From Rotaria sp. Silwood1 (taxonomy: Eukaryota > Rotifera > Eurotatoria > Philodinida > Philodinidae), in the NCBI GenBank assembly GCA_905250075.1, contig CAJNOP010000062.1, positions 508,463 through 572,462 of the forward strand: a stretch of 64,000 nucleotides of DNA. Reading direction: 5' to 3'. Made by a program: the position numbers and the translations under genes. Below, piece by piece: positions 1 to 12,800 of this stretch. Each line of letters opens with the position of its first letter. Position 1 is the first letter of the stretch. Under the pieces are notes generated by a model. The model was not told the DNA's origin. It saw nothing but the letters and a program-made list of their open reading frames with translations, and did no database searches.

Positions 1-704
1 TTCTTGATCTTCTTTTGTCAGCTATTGATGATAAAGGAGAAGGATTTTCTGATCAACAAATAAAAGATGAAGCACTTACATTTGTACTTGCTGGTCATGA
101 AACAACTGCAACTTTAATGACATGGGCTTTCTATATTTTAATGACACATAATGATGTTTTACAAGCATGTCGTGAAGAAGTTGATCGTGTTTTACCTAAT
201 GGAACAATTCCGACGTATGAACATATGTCAAATCTTCAAGTCATCGAAGCTGTTCTTTATGAAACTCTACGTCTTTATCCACCAGCTTCATTTTTTGTTC
301 GTGAATGTACGAAAGAACATGTTATTGGTAGTAATAGTGGAAAAGGTGAAATTCGTATTCCTGTTGGTGCTATGATCGTGATTCATGTTTATGCTCTTCA
401 TCGTCGTGAAGAATATTGGCCACAAGCACTTAAATTTGATTATAAACGATGGATACGTGATCCATCAACAGGACTCAAACCAAAATTAGCTCATTCATAT
501 GCTTATCTTCCATTTGCTGCCGGTCCACGAAATTGTATTGGACAAAATTTTGCAATACTTGAAGCTAAAGTTATGTTAGCTCTATTCGTACAACGTTGTG
601 AATTTGAACTTGTATCAGGTCAAAATTTTGCACCTGAAATTGTAGGTGTTACAATCAAGCCTAAAAATGGATTATTAACTCGTGTTAAAAGAAGAAATTT
701 GTAA
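1..704 (+). CDS. Cytochrome P450, C-terminal exon (5' partial)
   Basis: Haem-thiolate monooxygenase, probably microsomal, oxidising lipophilic substrates with electrons from a P450 reductase. The frame is open from base 3 at the left edge, so the N-terminal half lies outside the window; the Met at 15 is internal. In order: the I-helix oxygen-binding motif AGHETT (about 90-107), the K-helix ExxR motif within ETLRLYPP (about 260-285), a PERF-like stretch ending RWI, and the haem loop FAAGPRNCIG with the ligand Cys codon at 534-536. The protein ends VKRRNL before TAA at 702-704. The haem loop FAAGPRNCIGQNFA resembles clan-4 P450s, but the family cannot be fixed without the N terminus. No defect is visible in this exon. 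The P450 call is very secure; the clan is tentative. Confidence 0.95.
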   Translation, partial: LDLLLSAIDDKGEGFSDQQIKDEALTFVLAGHETTATLMTWAFYILMTHNDVLQACREEVDRVLPNGTIPTYEHMSNLQVIEAVLYETLRLYPPASFFVRECTKEHVIGSNSGKGEIRIPVGAMIVIHVYALHRREEYWPQALKFDYKRWIRDPSTGLKPKLAHSYAYLPFAAGPRNCIGQNFAILEAKVMLALFVQRCEFELVSGQNFAPEIVGVTIKPKNGLLTRVKRRNL

Positions 705-2006
705 ATTGCTTTTTGTTTTTGTTTAAAAATTTCATAAACAGTGCATAAATGTAATCTTCACTATTTTTTGTTCATGCATTAAACTAGACAAACGGTTGAT
801 CTTCTGTGACTCTCAGCTTCAAACTCAACTCTTCGATTCTTACGATTTTGTAAAAAAAAACTCACAATTCTTTGAGAACCTTTAAAAAAAGGCTGAATAA
901 TTTCAAATATTATACCAGTAACGTATGACTTATGTAGTGCCTCGAAATTGAGTAAATTTCGATTAATCGAAACAAGCGGAGCAGTTGAGAAAAGACGATT
1001 GTACATAATTTTTTTTTTCAATAGCCTACAAAGGTGCAAGATTGCAATAGCGAAATATAATAATATTTAAACTTTTTTCATTGTGAAAATTATGATCTAT
1101 GAACAATTGTATAATATTATTTCGTCATAATAAAACTATCATTTCTAACTGAGTATGGGGAGTGAATTCGACATTGTCTTAATCATCGAAAAGAGATGAT
1201 TCAATTCTCTGATCTTTCATTGAGCAACTAACACATATTTCATTTCAAGCGTTAAATTTTTCAAACATATCAGACACTTTACCCGAAACGTTTTAGTTTT
1301 TTGTTCATTCTTTCAATCAAAACAAGAGAAAGGGTAGAAATTGAAACTCAATGATTAACTCAGAAAGATGAAAATGACCTTATTGATAGACAAAAACCAT
1401 AAAAAATAAGCAAAGATTTCTATCTATAAAACTTGAAATGCATCCTTTATTGTATTGTGTGAACGAGTTTTATCAACAATATTCCAACACTTCACAATAC
1501 CCTGGATTACGCTGATCACGTTCGATTACAGTCACTCAAAAATCTATGCAAACAACATCGTTTTAACTGATTCCTAACAACGAATATTATGATCTTTAAC
1601 CAATATTCTTTGATGTCCGTCACTATCTTTATCAAAATTTAATCGATTATATTCGAAATTAAACAGAATAATCGATGAAAATTTGATTTTATTTCATTAT
1701 TGAGTATGATCTACTAATAATACATATGTGGCTAACAAAATCTATTTTAATGAATTAGTTCGTTAAACTTAATCAAAATAAGGTGTTTTTAATCGATTTT
1801 TTGTGACTATTGTCGGAGCATCAAATATAATCTCATCTTTTGACTATATCTTTTACATGAGATTCAGAAGTTTTTGCATTAGACTTGTCACGCTGATGAG
1901 TGCTCTAGTTTATTTTTTGTAACAACACGACGTATTCAGAAAATTACAAAAAAAAATACTTTAAAAAGTTCTATAAAATATTTTTTCTAACGTTCCAAGA
2001 TACTTA
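705..2006. other. Intergenic, no gene recognised
   Basis: AT-rich spacer between two convergent gene ends: the P450 stop at 704 and the stop of the minus-strand helical gene at 2007. It must hold both 3' UTRs. An 86-codon minus ORF at 779-1039 has no recognisable motif and lies in the expected P450 3' UTR. No RNA gene or repeat family was recognised. Confidence 0.6.
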
Positions 2007-3151
2007 CTAGCTCACAAGGCAAGAACCATTGCTAACTTCCTTCTTGAATGCAAACCAACTATCAAAAGCACGCTCGATATCGCCCAACTTGTGGATGATT
2101 TCGATCGTATCCGGATTTTTTCCCATTGTTTCAAATGCTTTTCTTGTTGACGATACAGCATTACATCCGCTTTGCACCTGAAAAATAGAATTCACAGAAT
2201 TTCTGAACTGTAGTTGAGTTCGCTAAATATTATATAAATTAAAATATTTGCAAAAGTCCCCACATAAACAAGCATAATTCGAAATGCACAAATAGCATTT
2301 TCAATCAGTTGCGAGAATTAGAAATAAAATTAGACTGTACATACCTTGTTTTTAATGGATTCGGCGTTACTAGCTCCAGTCAGTGGCGCCAACTCGGCAA
2401 TGCTCACGACGATGTCAATGGTAGCATCGAATGCATCTCCATTGCCATTGATGATATCATAAGAACGAACGACAATGCTTATAATTGCTTCGGTGATTCC
2501 CGCTACAAGGATAACTTTTTTCGCATAGGGATTCGGTGCAATCGAGTCCACCGTCTGTGCAATCCTAAAAAGTTAACAGCCTCGACTTATTGAGAATCTT
2601 AAAAACCTTAGAACTTAAAAGAACCAACTTTTTTATTAGTCTGAGGACTGCGATGAGAAGACGTAAGAATTCAATAATCTTTCTTCGATTATTCGAATTC
2701 GGAAAATTTCCTTTGAAACGTTTAACTTCCACAACCAGATCAAAAGCACATGCAGAAGCCTAAACGATATTCTTAAGTATATGGACCACGGTAAAGCCTC
2801 ATCGAAAAAAACATTAAACCATGGTTAATCAACAAATTTTTTTCAAACTTTTACTTAAATGCTCAAAACTCACCTGCGCAACGCTGTTGATTTGTGGGAT
2901 TTCTCGTTCAACACGATCACACAAACTGCTCAAAGCATTTATACGGACCTGAAGACTTTCCAGTTCAAAATTCAGGCTTGTCTGAAGAAAACATGTTTGA
3001 AAAATAGAATGCATATTAAATGAATTGAATTGAAACCTACTGTTTGTTGAACACGCTCCTCTGCGCGTACAGTTGGTATGACGACTTTGATTATATCAGA
3101 AAGATTCGAGAAGCTCCAATTCATTGTAGTAGATTCTACTGTTTGTTGCAT
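2007..3151 (-). CDS. Five-exon alpha-helical protein of unknown family
   Basis: Exons in transcription order: 3151-3041, 2981-2874, 2759-2629, 2564-2345 and 2177-2007. All junctions are GT-AG, with intron phases 0, 0, 2, 0, and the sum is exactly 246 codons plus TAG. The start is ATG at 3151-3149 (MQQTVESTTMNWSFSN). I do not recognise the family. The protein looks almost wholly helical: an amphipathic segment around LSDIIKVVIPTVRAEERVQQT minus its ends, a Leu-heptad-like stretch (ELESLQVRINALSSLCDRVE), a basic and hydrophobic part (EFLRLLIAVLRLIKK), and a hydrophobic Ile/Val/Ala-rich segment (VILVAGITEAIISIVV) that could be a membrane helix or a buried helix. There is no signal peptide and few Cys. 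The four short introns and full frame continuity make it a real gene; the function is unknown. The exact exon 3 donor (AA|GTTGGT) is the least certain junction. Confidence 0.75.
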
Positions 3152-6100
3152 ATTGTCTTACTAAAATTGACAAAAGAAAACACTTCTACTACAGTTGGAT
3201 TTTATTTCTAATCCAACACACACACTGTTGCAAAAATTTTCATAGAGAGTAGGACTTCCTCAGCACAACTGAATATAAAAAAAAGGTGAGATACTCAAAA
3301 TTTACCGGATCTCTGTCAGTTCAAATTAACAACCATGAAACTTTTTGCATATGTTCAAGTCAAGAGATATATACAGCAGCTCATCCCCATTCGATTGGAA
3401 CAGAACGAAACCGAGTGGTTCCGTTATGTTTTTGTCATTTTTCGGTTGGTTCATGATGGTTCCTGCGAATCGCACGTTCGACCTGGTTATATCTGTTCGA
3501 AAGTTCTTCTTAAAAAGGAACAATACTAGTAGCAATTATGTATAAAAGGAAATCTTTGAAAGGCTTAAAAAAGTACAAGCATTTTAAGTAGTCGTGGTGG
3601 AGAGCTGATTATTAGAAATGAAATATTGATGTTCAAAATGTGTTGACTTTCACTGAGTCTTTATTGATCCATTATTGACAGCTACAAGATTCTCAATATT
3701 TTTTATTTTTATGAAACAATGACGTGGTTGACAATTTACATATTTCTCATCAAAAAGCTTTTTTCGCTTTTCCTCGCCTTCATATAATCGAAAAATAATT
3801 TAAATCATTTGATAAAAAGCAAATCGCTTTGCAAAGCAAGTCTGAATATAGAATCTATCCTGGGATTGAAATTTTTAGCGTCACTGATTGATTGATTTAT
3901 TTTAAATTTCAACATGTAGTAGAATAGGCCCTATACATCCAATCGGTACCTTCTTCTTTAAGTGATGTTTATCTCATCGATCATTGTAATCGAAAACTTA
4001 CATAATATACAGACTTGTAAATTGAACAAATGGTCACAAATAGGTAGATACCGACGAATCGTATTTTATCTGAAAGAGAAAATAACAATTCGAAAATGAA
4101 CCTTTCATCCAATTGTACTTTAGTCTGTTATTGTTACGTCATCAAACGGAATATTACAACATACTTGTAAATAATTAACTTATTAACAAATGATAAAGAA
4201 CTAAATAATAAAACAAATTAACAAAACATCTAATTATATATTGAGATGGCGTTGAGTGGGAATATTCCCACACTGAATAAAAAAAATTCTTCGTAAGAGA
4301 ACGGCAAGAAAAACATGTGACAAAGCTGTATACTATAGATGAGCACTAACCAAAAAGAAAACTCCAACTTCATTTAAACATTGCACCACATATGAACATT
4401 TTCATTCCGATTCAAATAACTTCCAGAATTATGAACTGTTAGATTGGAAAAAAATTTAAGTGAGAGCGAGAGAGAGCAAAATAAAAAGGGTTGTATTTAA
4501 TTGTTCTCAATGTCTATTTTACCAAATGCTTGATAATTTTTGTTCAGTAAAATAATTAGTTTTAGCATAGTAATTAATTTAAAGAGAATCAATTTTTTTT
4601 AATTTAAATTTGTTCAGTTTATTATTTATTTATATCAATAAAAATAGTATAATTGTAATTAGCAGAAGTTTAGTGCATCACTAATGCTTTTTATTAATGT
4701 CTATTATTATTTACAGTTTTATTTGTCTTTATCTCCTTGTAAGAAAAATAAACTGTTGATTCAACGATTTCCATCGTTGTTACCATTTGAAAACGAAATT
4801 AGATATCATATCCCAGGAAATTCGTTTGCCTGATGACGTCATCATCAGTGAACGTGAAGATTCATTCTTCGATTTACACCAAATTGTTTTCAAAGAAAAA
4901 ATTCTATGCTAATAGTTTGATTTTTTCACTAACAGCCTGTATTGAGCGTTTACAAAAAAAATACCCAGTATTTTATTTATTCTCCAATAAAGATAAGCAC
5001 TGTCAACTACTAGTCATCTTACCTTAAAGAATAATGTATTCTTCTTATCAAATGAGTATTCGATACATATAGGAAAGAGATTGAGAAAGAAACGATTTTC
5101 ATAAGCAAAAACAACAGAAAGAAAATGCCAAAATGAACTAGCTATGAAGTGGTCGCCGATAATGGATCTTCAATTAATTTGTACTTTGTCTAATAAGAAA
5201 CTTCGTTTTAAGTAATTTTGATACTAGTTTCACGAGTAAAATATATTCGTTAGTTTTTGGTATACTTTTCATCTGAAATTCATATAGATCACATACTAAA
5301 AAACTTAGAAACCTTATTGAAGAGTTCAAGAAAACCAAAATAATTCTTAGACTCATTTCGCTTTCATCATAGCTTGAAAAACTCATAAATCAAAAATTTT
5401 AGAAAAATATGTTCATCTTCTTTTTTGATAAATACGTCATGGAGATAATGAGCTTTGAGTTTAATGATCAACTGTATATGATACACTAGTGTCAACAAAT
5501 TGCAATCATTTTATTGATAGAAACAATATTGAACACACGTAAAAAGAAGATAGAATAACCGTGTATATTTCAACAAGAGAAAAAACCAATATTAGACAGT
5601 AGCAATAGTGTTTGATATAACTTTTTGTCGATTTTTTTTTATTGACAGTTAATAATATTAAATCATGTCAATACGTATTAATTGACCTCTAATTAAAAAA
5701 CTAAATTGATGAAAATTGTCAAAAGAAAATAAAGATCTCTCAATATTGAGCATCTGCGTAAAGTGAACTCGTTTGTTCAATCCCAATAGTGTCCACATTA
5801 GAGAGATTTTACCGTAGATTCTTTTCCAATGTTCTTCGTTCTTTTTGCCTCTATACAATGATGTCATCAATTTTTTCTTTTCTTCTGATCTATTGTCTTT
5901 TTAGTATATTCTCACTCTTCATTAAGTTTATATATATACATTTTTATTCTTATTAACCGATTAACACTGTTTTTAATATTAAAAAACATGAAATCCTAAA
6001 CTTAGAGTTTCTAATATTTAAAAGATGAGAAAATTCGTGTTTTTTTTTATTATCACAAGACTTTTATGTAGTCCTTCTCAGCGATGGAAAAAAACAAGCT

Positions 6101-6801
6101 TTCGATTAAAAAAGAATCCGTTCGTCAAAGAATTAATCCGTCTTTGTTTTTCAAATGTTCAGTTATATGAAATCTCATTGAGCTAATACAAAAAAAAAAA
6201 CACTAAATGATAGAACTCGTCGGTTTGCTTTCAAATCTGAATTTTAAAATTTTTGTTGACATTTCATAGCTGTTATAGATAAGAAAATAATCTATGATGG
6301 ATAACTAACGCCATCTATAATGATAAAAATTTCATTGGTTAAATCTTATTGACCATTGGTCGTTGTTGTTTCTCTCCTCCGCTTCGTTCTGGAGAAAAGG
6401 ATAGACGTCGGAAAATGGCCGCCATAGTGTTCTTTCTTTGTTTTCTTAAGTGAATCCTTTTCAACATCGAACTTATTGCATGGTTGAATGATTTTTCTCT
6501 TATATTTCTAGATATTGTCTCTCTTATTATATTCATAATTTTCTTTTGGTATTTTGTTATTTTTTCAAATGAGACAAAAATGAGGCTCATATGAACAGTG
6601 TAAGTTAACAGAAAAAAAATACAAGAAATGAATTTTCTCTTCTAAATTAACATTTGTTGTTGTTTTTTTTTTATTTTATAGGGTGGAAATGAAGAATTAT
6701 TTAATTATCCACCACTATTTCATATAATTGTCATTTGATATAATTTACTATTTTTGTGTGCTTTCTTTTCTCTGGTTTTGTTTTGTGTTTTCAAATCTTC
6801 A
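3152..6801. other. Intergenic region upstream of two divergent genes
   Basis: About 3.6 kb between the minus-strand helical gene and the plus-strand PHD/HMG gene, so it should contain both promoters. It is AT-rich with many homopolymer T/A runs. A perfect 16-bp palindrome (GTGGGAATATTCCCAC) lies at 4256-4271. Short ORFs such as 4833-5027 (+) and 6339-6590 (-) show no family signature. A locally GC-richer patch near 6360-6430 sits about 400 bp upstream of the PHD/HMG start and could be promoter or 5' UTR. No RNA gene was seen. Confidence 0.5.
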
Positions 6802-9800
6802 ATGACTTCTTCTTTAACTAATATTCCAATTTGTTTATTTTGTAATTGTCCATCATCCTGTAGTCTTGGTCAAGGTGATTTAATTTTAATTCGTTCTCCG
6901 TCGGATCAATCCCAAATAATAATTAATTCTACACCTCGAACTCTTGAGTAAATCATAATTTAATTGTACTTCTTTTTTTTTTTTTTTTTTAATTATTTTT
7001 CTTTTTTTCATAATTAGAAATATTCCAATTGAAAAAAGAAATAATTTTATATTAGAAACTGGAAAAATTATAGTTCCTGTTGATTCAGAATTATTTAATA
7101 TTGGTTTTCAAACATCATCCGATGTTATATTAAATGGAAATATTTGGGTACATGAAAGATGTGTCAAATGGTCATTAGGCAATATAGAAAAAATAAATGA
7201 TTATGATCTTATTCGAACAGCCATTATTGATGCAATTAAACAGGTGAATAAGAATAAATAATATCATTTTCTTTTCTTTTTTTTTTTTTTTTTTTGTAAT
7301 TATAGTAAATAGGAAAAATATTCTAATGTTTTATGCATCATTGAATTGTGCAACAGAGAGAGAAATTCTTTGAAAATGTCTGTCAAGTGATGTAAACATT
7401 CATTGCAGATGTCAACAATTATCATTGCTTGTTTGTCTCGTTGTATTTATTTACATTTGTGAAATGATTCAACAGAATCGATTTTAATTAAATAATTTCT
7501 TATAAAAATTGAACCTTGATAAAATATCATGCTTTCATAAACTTAAGTTCTCTTGCGATGACATTTTATTTGAACGTCTGCTAGAGAAAGGAAAATCTAT
7601 ATTTTCTAATCATCAGAGACACTAGCCAACGGCCATCACCGTGTGTATTGCGTTTCTGAAGGAATTTTGATTAGTAACATTAGCTAAATCGTGCCTCATA
7701 TTTTAATCCTGCAAGTAAAGTTCATTTTGAACCTGAAAGGATTGCGCCAATGGCTATTTTTCTTTTTTACAAGTAACAACAACATGCACTTTCGATTTAC
7801 AGACAATTTCAGCTTGATGTATCGAAAAAAAAAGAAGAAAAATAAATAATCTAAATGTTTTTGTTTTATCCTTATGGCCGCTAAACCTATAAGCAGGTAC
7901 ATTTAAGAGTAACATTATTTTTGCTATTTTATTGAAAGTCTGTCTGTCTAGATGTAAAATGTCATTCGATAAGAGAAATTTAAAAAGTCATATTGTTTTA
8001 CATTTTGATTTTATTATATTTATTTAGAAATGTATAATATGTGATCGTTATGGAGCTTCACTTTCTTGTCGAAATGAATCATGTTCATTAAAATTTCATT
8101 TACCATGTGCACAATCATCGGGTTGTTTTTTTTCACATTCACAATTGACATTACTTTGTCCACAACATTTAGATATAGTTGTATCGATTTGTAAGATAAT
8201 CATTATTTTTTTTTTTGTTTTTTATTTTTTATTTTTTGCGGGGTTATTAGTTGGTGTTGAATCATCATCATGTGAAGCATGTTCAGAACCTGGTGATGTT
8301 CGTGGACAATTATTTTGTACAAATTGTGATAAACATTATCATGCTGAATGTCTTATGCTTGAATCAAATCGTGTTGTACGTACAGGTTGGCGTTGTCCTG
8401 ATTGTAAAATTTGTCAAACATGTCGACAATCAGGTGATGATGCTGAAATGATTATGTGTAATGTATGTGATAAAGGTTATCATACATTTTGTTTACGTAA
8501 TCAATCAATACCAAAAGATGGTTGGAGTTGTTCAAGTTGTTTATCATTAACAAATAAAAATTCATCATCAAAATCTATTTGTTCATTATGTCAAAATGAA
8601 ATTTTATCAAAACAAAATATACGTCAATGTCATGTATGTCAAATACGTGTACATTCAATATGCCATTCAATAAATGATGATTATTATGATGATGATACAG
8701 CATATATGTGTAGATCATGTTCAATATCATCTATAACAACATTACCTATAGATGATGGAGATGATGATGATGATGGACAACATAAAGAAATTTATCGTTC
8801 ATCATCAAATTCTAAAATGAATAGATTATTAAGTAAATCACAAAAATCAAGTGTAAGTTTGTTTTTAAAAATATTCGTATTTAACAGAATAATGTAATCA
8901 TATTCAAACTCAAGAAAAATAAATAAAGATGAAGAATCTATCCGTATATGTGAACGACTATTTTCAAAGACTAACAAATCTTTCAAAAAGTGTAGGGTGT
9001 TGGATAAGACATCCACACCATCGAATGAGCAAAAACTCGACTCGATTTGGCCTCTGAGCTAATATAATACCTCTCATATTTCAAACAGTGGACATTTATT
9101 TTCTGTCGTATGAATTATAGCGGCCTCTGTTGTTCGGATCACACATGCTCTTTTGACTTATATAGTGAATGAGAAAAAAAAATGATGTTATGCGTGTATT
9201 GTCTCATGATAAACAATCGTGAGACACGAATCAATAGGTGATGGGTTAATGGTGCATAATTTAAAAGAAATACAAGACAATAGTAACAATATTTGATGTA
9301 GCCTCTTATTTGTTTTGTGTTAATAACAAGTAACATATAAACATCATGTGATTATTCATAAAAGAAATTAAAAAAAAAAAATCGTTGATAATGTCTAGAT
9401 TAGAGAGATTCGTTTTTTTGTTCTTTTTTGATTTTTTTGAAAAATAAACATTCTGATTAAATTAATATTCTTTAGAATTCACCTACAACGTCACCAAGTA
9501 GTGGTATATCAACTCGTAAACGTCGTAGTATTGATTATAGTCAACAATCATCACTTGAATATACACCCGGTGGTGGTGATAGTAATGAAATGTCAACACC
9601 AATAACAAATATTCCACAACAAGAAACTCCATTTATATTTGAATCCTTATCAAGTATAAAAGATGAATCATCTGAACATTCAATGGATTTACCTATATCA
9701 ACAACAATAAATATACCAATAAAACAAGAAGATGATGAACAACCTGTATTACAACAACCAATTAAATCTTTACGTACACAAACAAGTCAAAAATCTGGTA

Positions 9801-12800
9801 AAGGAAAACCTGTTTTTGAAAATCGTTCATATGCTGGTGAAATAAGTAAAAAACGAGCTAGACGAGTAAATATTTTTGTATATTTTTTTTCAAAAGAATT
9901 GATATTTATTTTTTTTTTTCATAGACATTAAATAATGGTCATCGTCGTGCATCATCACCACAATCATCAACTGGTGTAACTCAATTAACTGGTACAAATC
10001 CACCACGTACAGGTACAACAGCTGGTACTGGTTGTCGTGGTCGTCCACCAAAAATTCGAAAAGAAATTCCTATTCAACCATCAGTAATTTTATTTCATAC
10101 TTCATTTTATTCGCTCAAAAGAAAATTTTTTTTTTTTAAATATTTGTAAATAGAATATTGATGAAACATCAATAACACCAATGAATGTATTAAATACAAG
10201 TGGTGGTAGCACAGGTAGTTCATATACAGTTGGAGCTGTTAAACGTGATGATGATGAACATCATGCTGTAACTGTACTTTGTTCAACTGATGAATTATAT
10301 ACATTAGGACAAGATATGTGTGTTAGTTGTGGAAGTTTTGGTTTAGATGAAGAAGGACGTTTAATATCATGTACACAATGTGGACAATCTTATCATTCAT
10401 ATTGTGCTGGATTAAATAAAGTAAAATGAAATATTTATTTATTTAAAAATGAATTTTATTGTTTAATATTAAATATATTTAGTTATCAAAAGTTATATTA
10501 AAACAAGGATGGCGTTGTTTGGATTGTACTGTATGTGAAGGTTGTGGTAAACCAACAGATGAATCTCGTTTATTATTATGTGATGATTGTGATATATCTT
10601 ATCATACATATTGTTTACAACCACCACTTGATCAAGTACCAAAAGGCAATTGGAAATGTCAATGGTAAGAAAAATGAAATATTTTAATCGAATTGATTAA
10701 TAACATTGTATATGAAAGGTTCAAGGTTCGAATCTTACTTATATCTAACCTCATCTCCTATGGAGAGCAATCTGATACAATAGATGGCTCTCTACCTTTA
10801 ATGAGGAATAATATACATATTCTGCATTCTTCGGAGGCATTCAGATAATTAGGAATGTAAACTCTTCCTCAAGTGTAGAAACAAATTTCTTTTTTTTTTC
10901 AATAAAAATATTCTTAAGTGTCATTCTACGTAAGCAATGACCTGAGTTGTTTAATAGAAGATCGTCAATTTGGATAGTTTTTATATATGTTATAGCGAAA
11001 AGATATCATTTGGAGAGAAATGTAAATGCGTATTTATTCTAGTAAAAATTTCAGTCTTCGGGATAGTTAATGTTGTTCAGGAGATCTTCGTCAAAATGAT
11101 GATTTTAGGAGAAGCAGATCTAGAGGAAAATTTAGTCTATAGAAGTCGATATTGTATGAATTTTAAACTATACATTGTTTACTGGAGCCTTAAAATGACT
11201 TCTGTTTCATGCTTGATATATTGAAATTGGTCAAGAATGAACAGAAAATTTTCTATATGTGGAACAATTGTTTATCTACTGTAAATTAGCATATGAAATT
11301 GCTTTAAAAATGATTTTTCACTGTTTGAGAGTCAAAAAATTTTTATCATTTTCGAACAAGCGATGTATAGTAGATAATGTCCTAATTTATACTGAATCAA
11401 AAAAATTATTCCATGCATAAAAAGTTTTCTGTTAATTTATGAACGATCTCAGTATATTTAGCATGATGTAGAAGCTATTTTAGAAGTTCTTCTCTCACGT
11501 CGCTCCTTGTAGAACTTTACTGTACTCAATATGTTGTTTCAAATCATATAGCTTTGACTTTTCTAGACCGAGTGCATTGAGATCTCTCTTTTTGTATGGT
11601 AGATACTCAAACCGATGATGAGATATAGCTCGAGAACGAATGGCTTCCTTTGAAATTCATTAAACAGTTGTCACTATAATATATATAAAAACTATTCAAA
11701 TCGATGATTATGTCTTACGTAAAATAACTCTTAAATATTGTTCTTCATTTAGGTGTGTTCGTTGTCTTAAATGTGGTTCAACAAATCCAGGCCCAGTTGG
11801 TTCATGTTGTTTATGGGAAAATAATTATACTGAATGTGCACCATGTCATTCACTTGTTATATGTCCTGCTTGTTCTAAACCTTATCGAACCGATGAACTT
11901 ATTGTACAATGTACATTATGTGAACGTTGGTTACATGGTTCATGTGAACATATTTTATCTGAAGATTCAACATTATCAACAACAGGCGATTTTATATGTT
12001 CATTATGTCGACCAACAGCAACATTAACATCAACAAATGAAATATTACCATCATCATCATCACCAAAATCTTCATCACCATCTGATCAAGCACCATTATT
12101 AGTTGTTGCAACAAATTCAACAACAACAACAACAACAGCTACAGCAACACTAACACCAACACCAACACAACCACAATTACCAACACCAAAAGCAACAAAA
12201 TTAGATGAAGGTGTTTATTTAACTGATACTGGTTTAGCACAATTAAAATCAATTCGTGTTAAACCATTACCAAAAAAATCAACAGCTGGAACATCTATAA
12301 CAACAAATACAAAATCAAAACGTGGTGGTCTAGCAAATTATATTATGGGTGGTGTTAAACGAAATAATTCAAATTCTATACAAGATGATGATATGATGGG
12401 TAATAGTGCAACTGGTGGTGGAAGTGGTACAAGTGATGATGAAGGAACAAAGAAAACAACTGCTACAGTACCAACTGCAAAAGCAGCTAAAGGTTATACG
12501 GGTAAGATTAAAATAAACGATATTATTTTTTTTTTTGTCATAAACTAATTTTAGGTATTGGTGGTTTTCATGTTAAAATTCGTGGTCAACGTCGTCGTCA
12601 AGATCTTTCATCATTAACAACTGATCTTGGTCAAGATGATAATATTCATGATGAATCTACATCAACAACAAATAAACGTAAACGTGATCGTCGTCCATTA
12701 AAAAAGAAAAGTGTTCTTGAAGAATATATGCCACCAGAAATGCAAGAAGCATTTTTTGGTAGTGATCTCGCTGAAAAAAGTCGTCTTATGGCACAAAATC

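Noticed and set aside
779..1039. 86-codon minus-strand ORF near the P450 3' end
   Set aside because: No motif, no joinable exons, and it lies in the expected 3' UTR of the P450.
10705..10735. B-box-like GGTTCGAATC in intron 8 of the Lpt-like gene
   Set aside because: No A-box or cloverleaf upstream; a 10-bp match alone does not support a tRNA or SINE.
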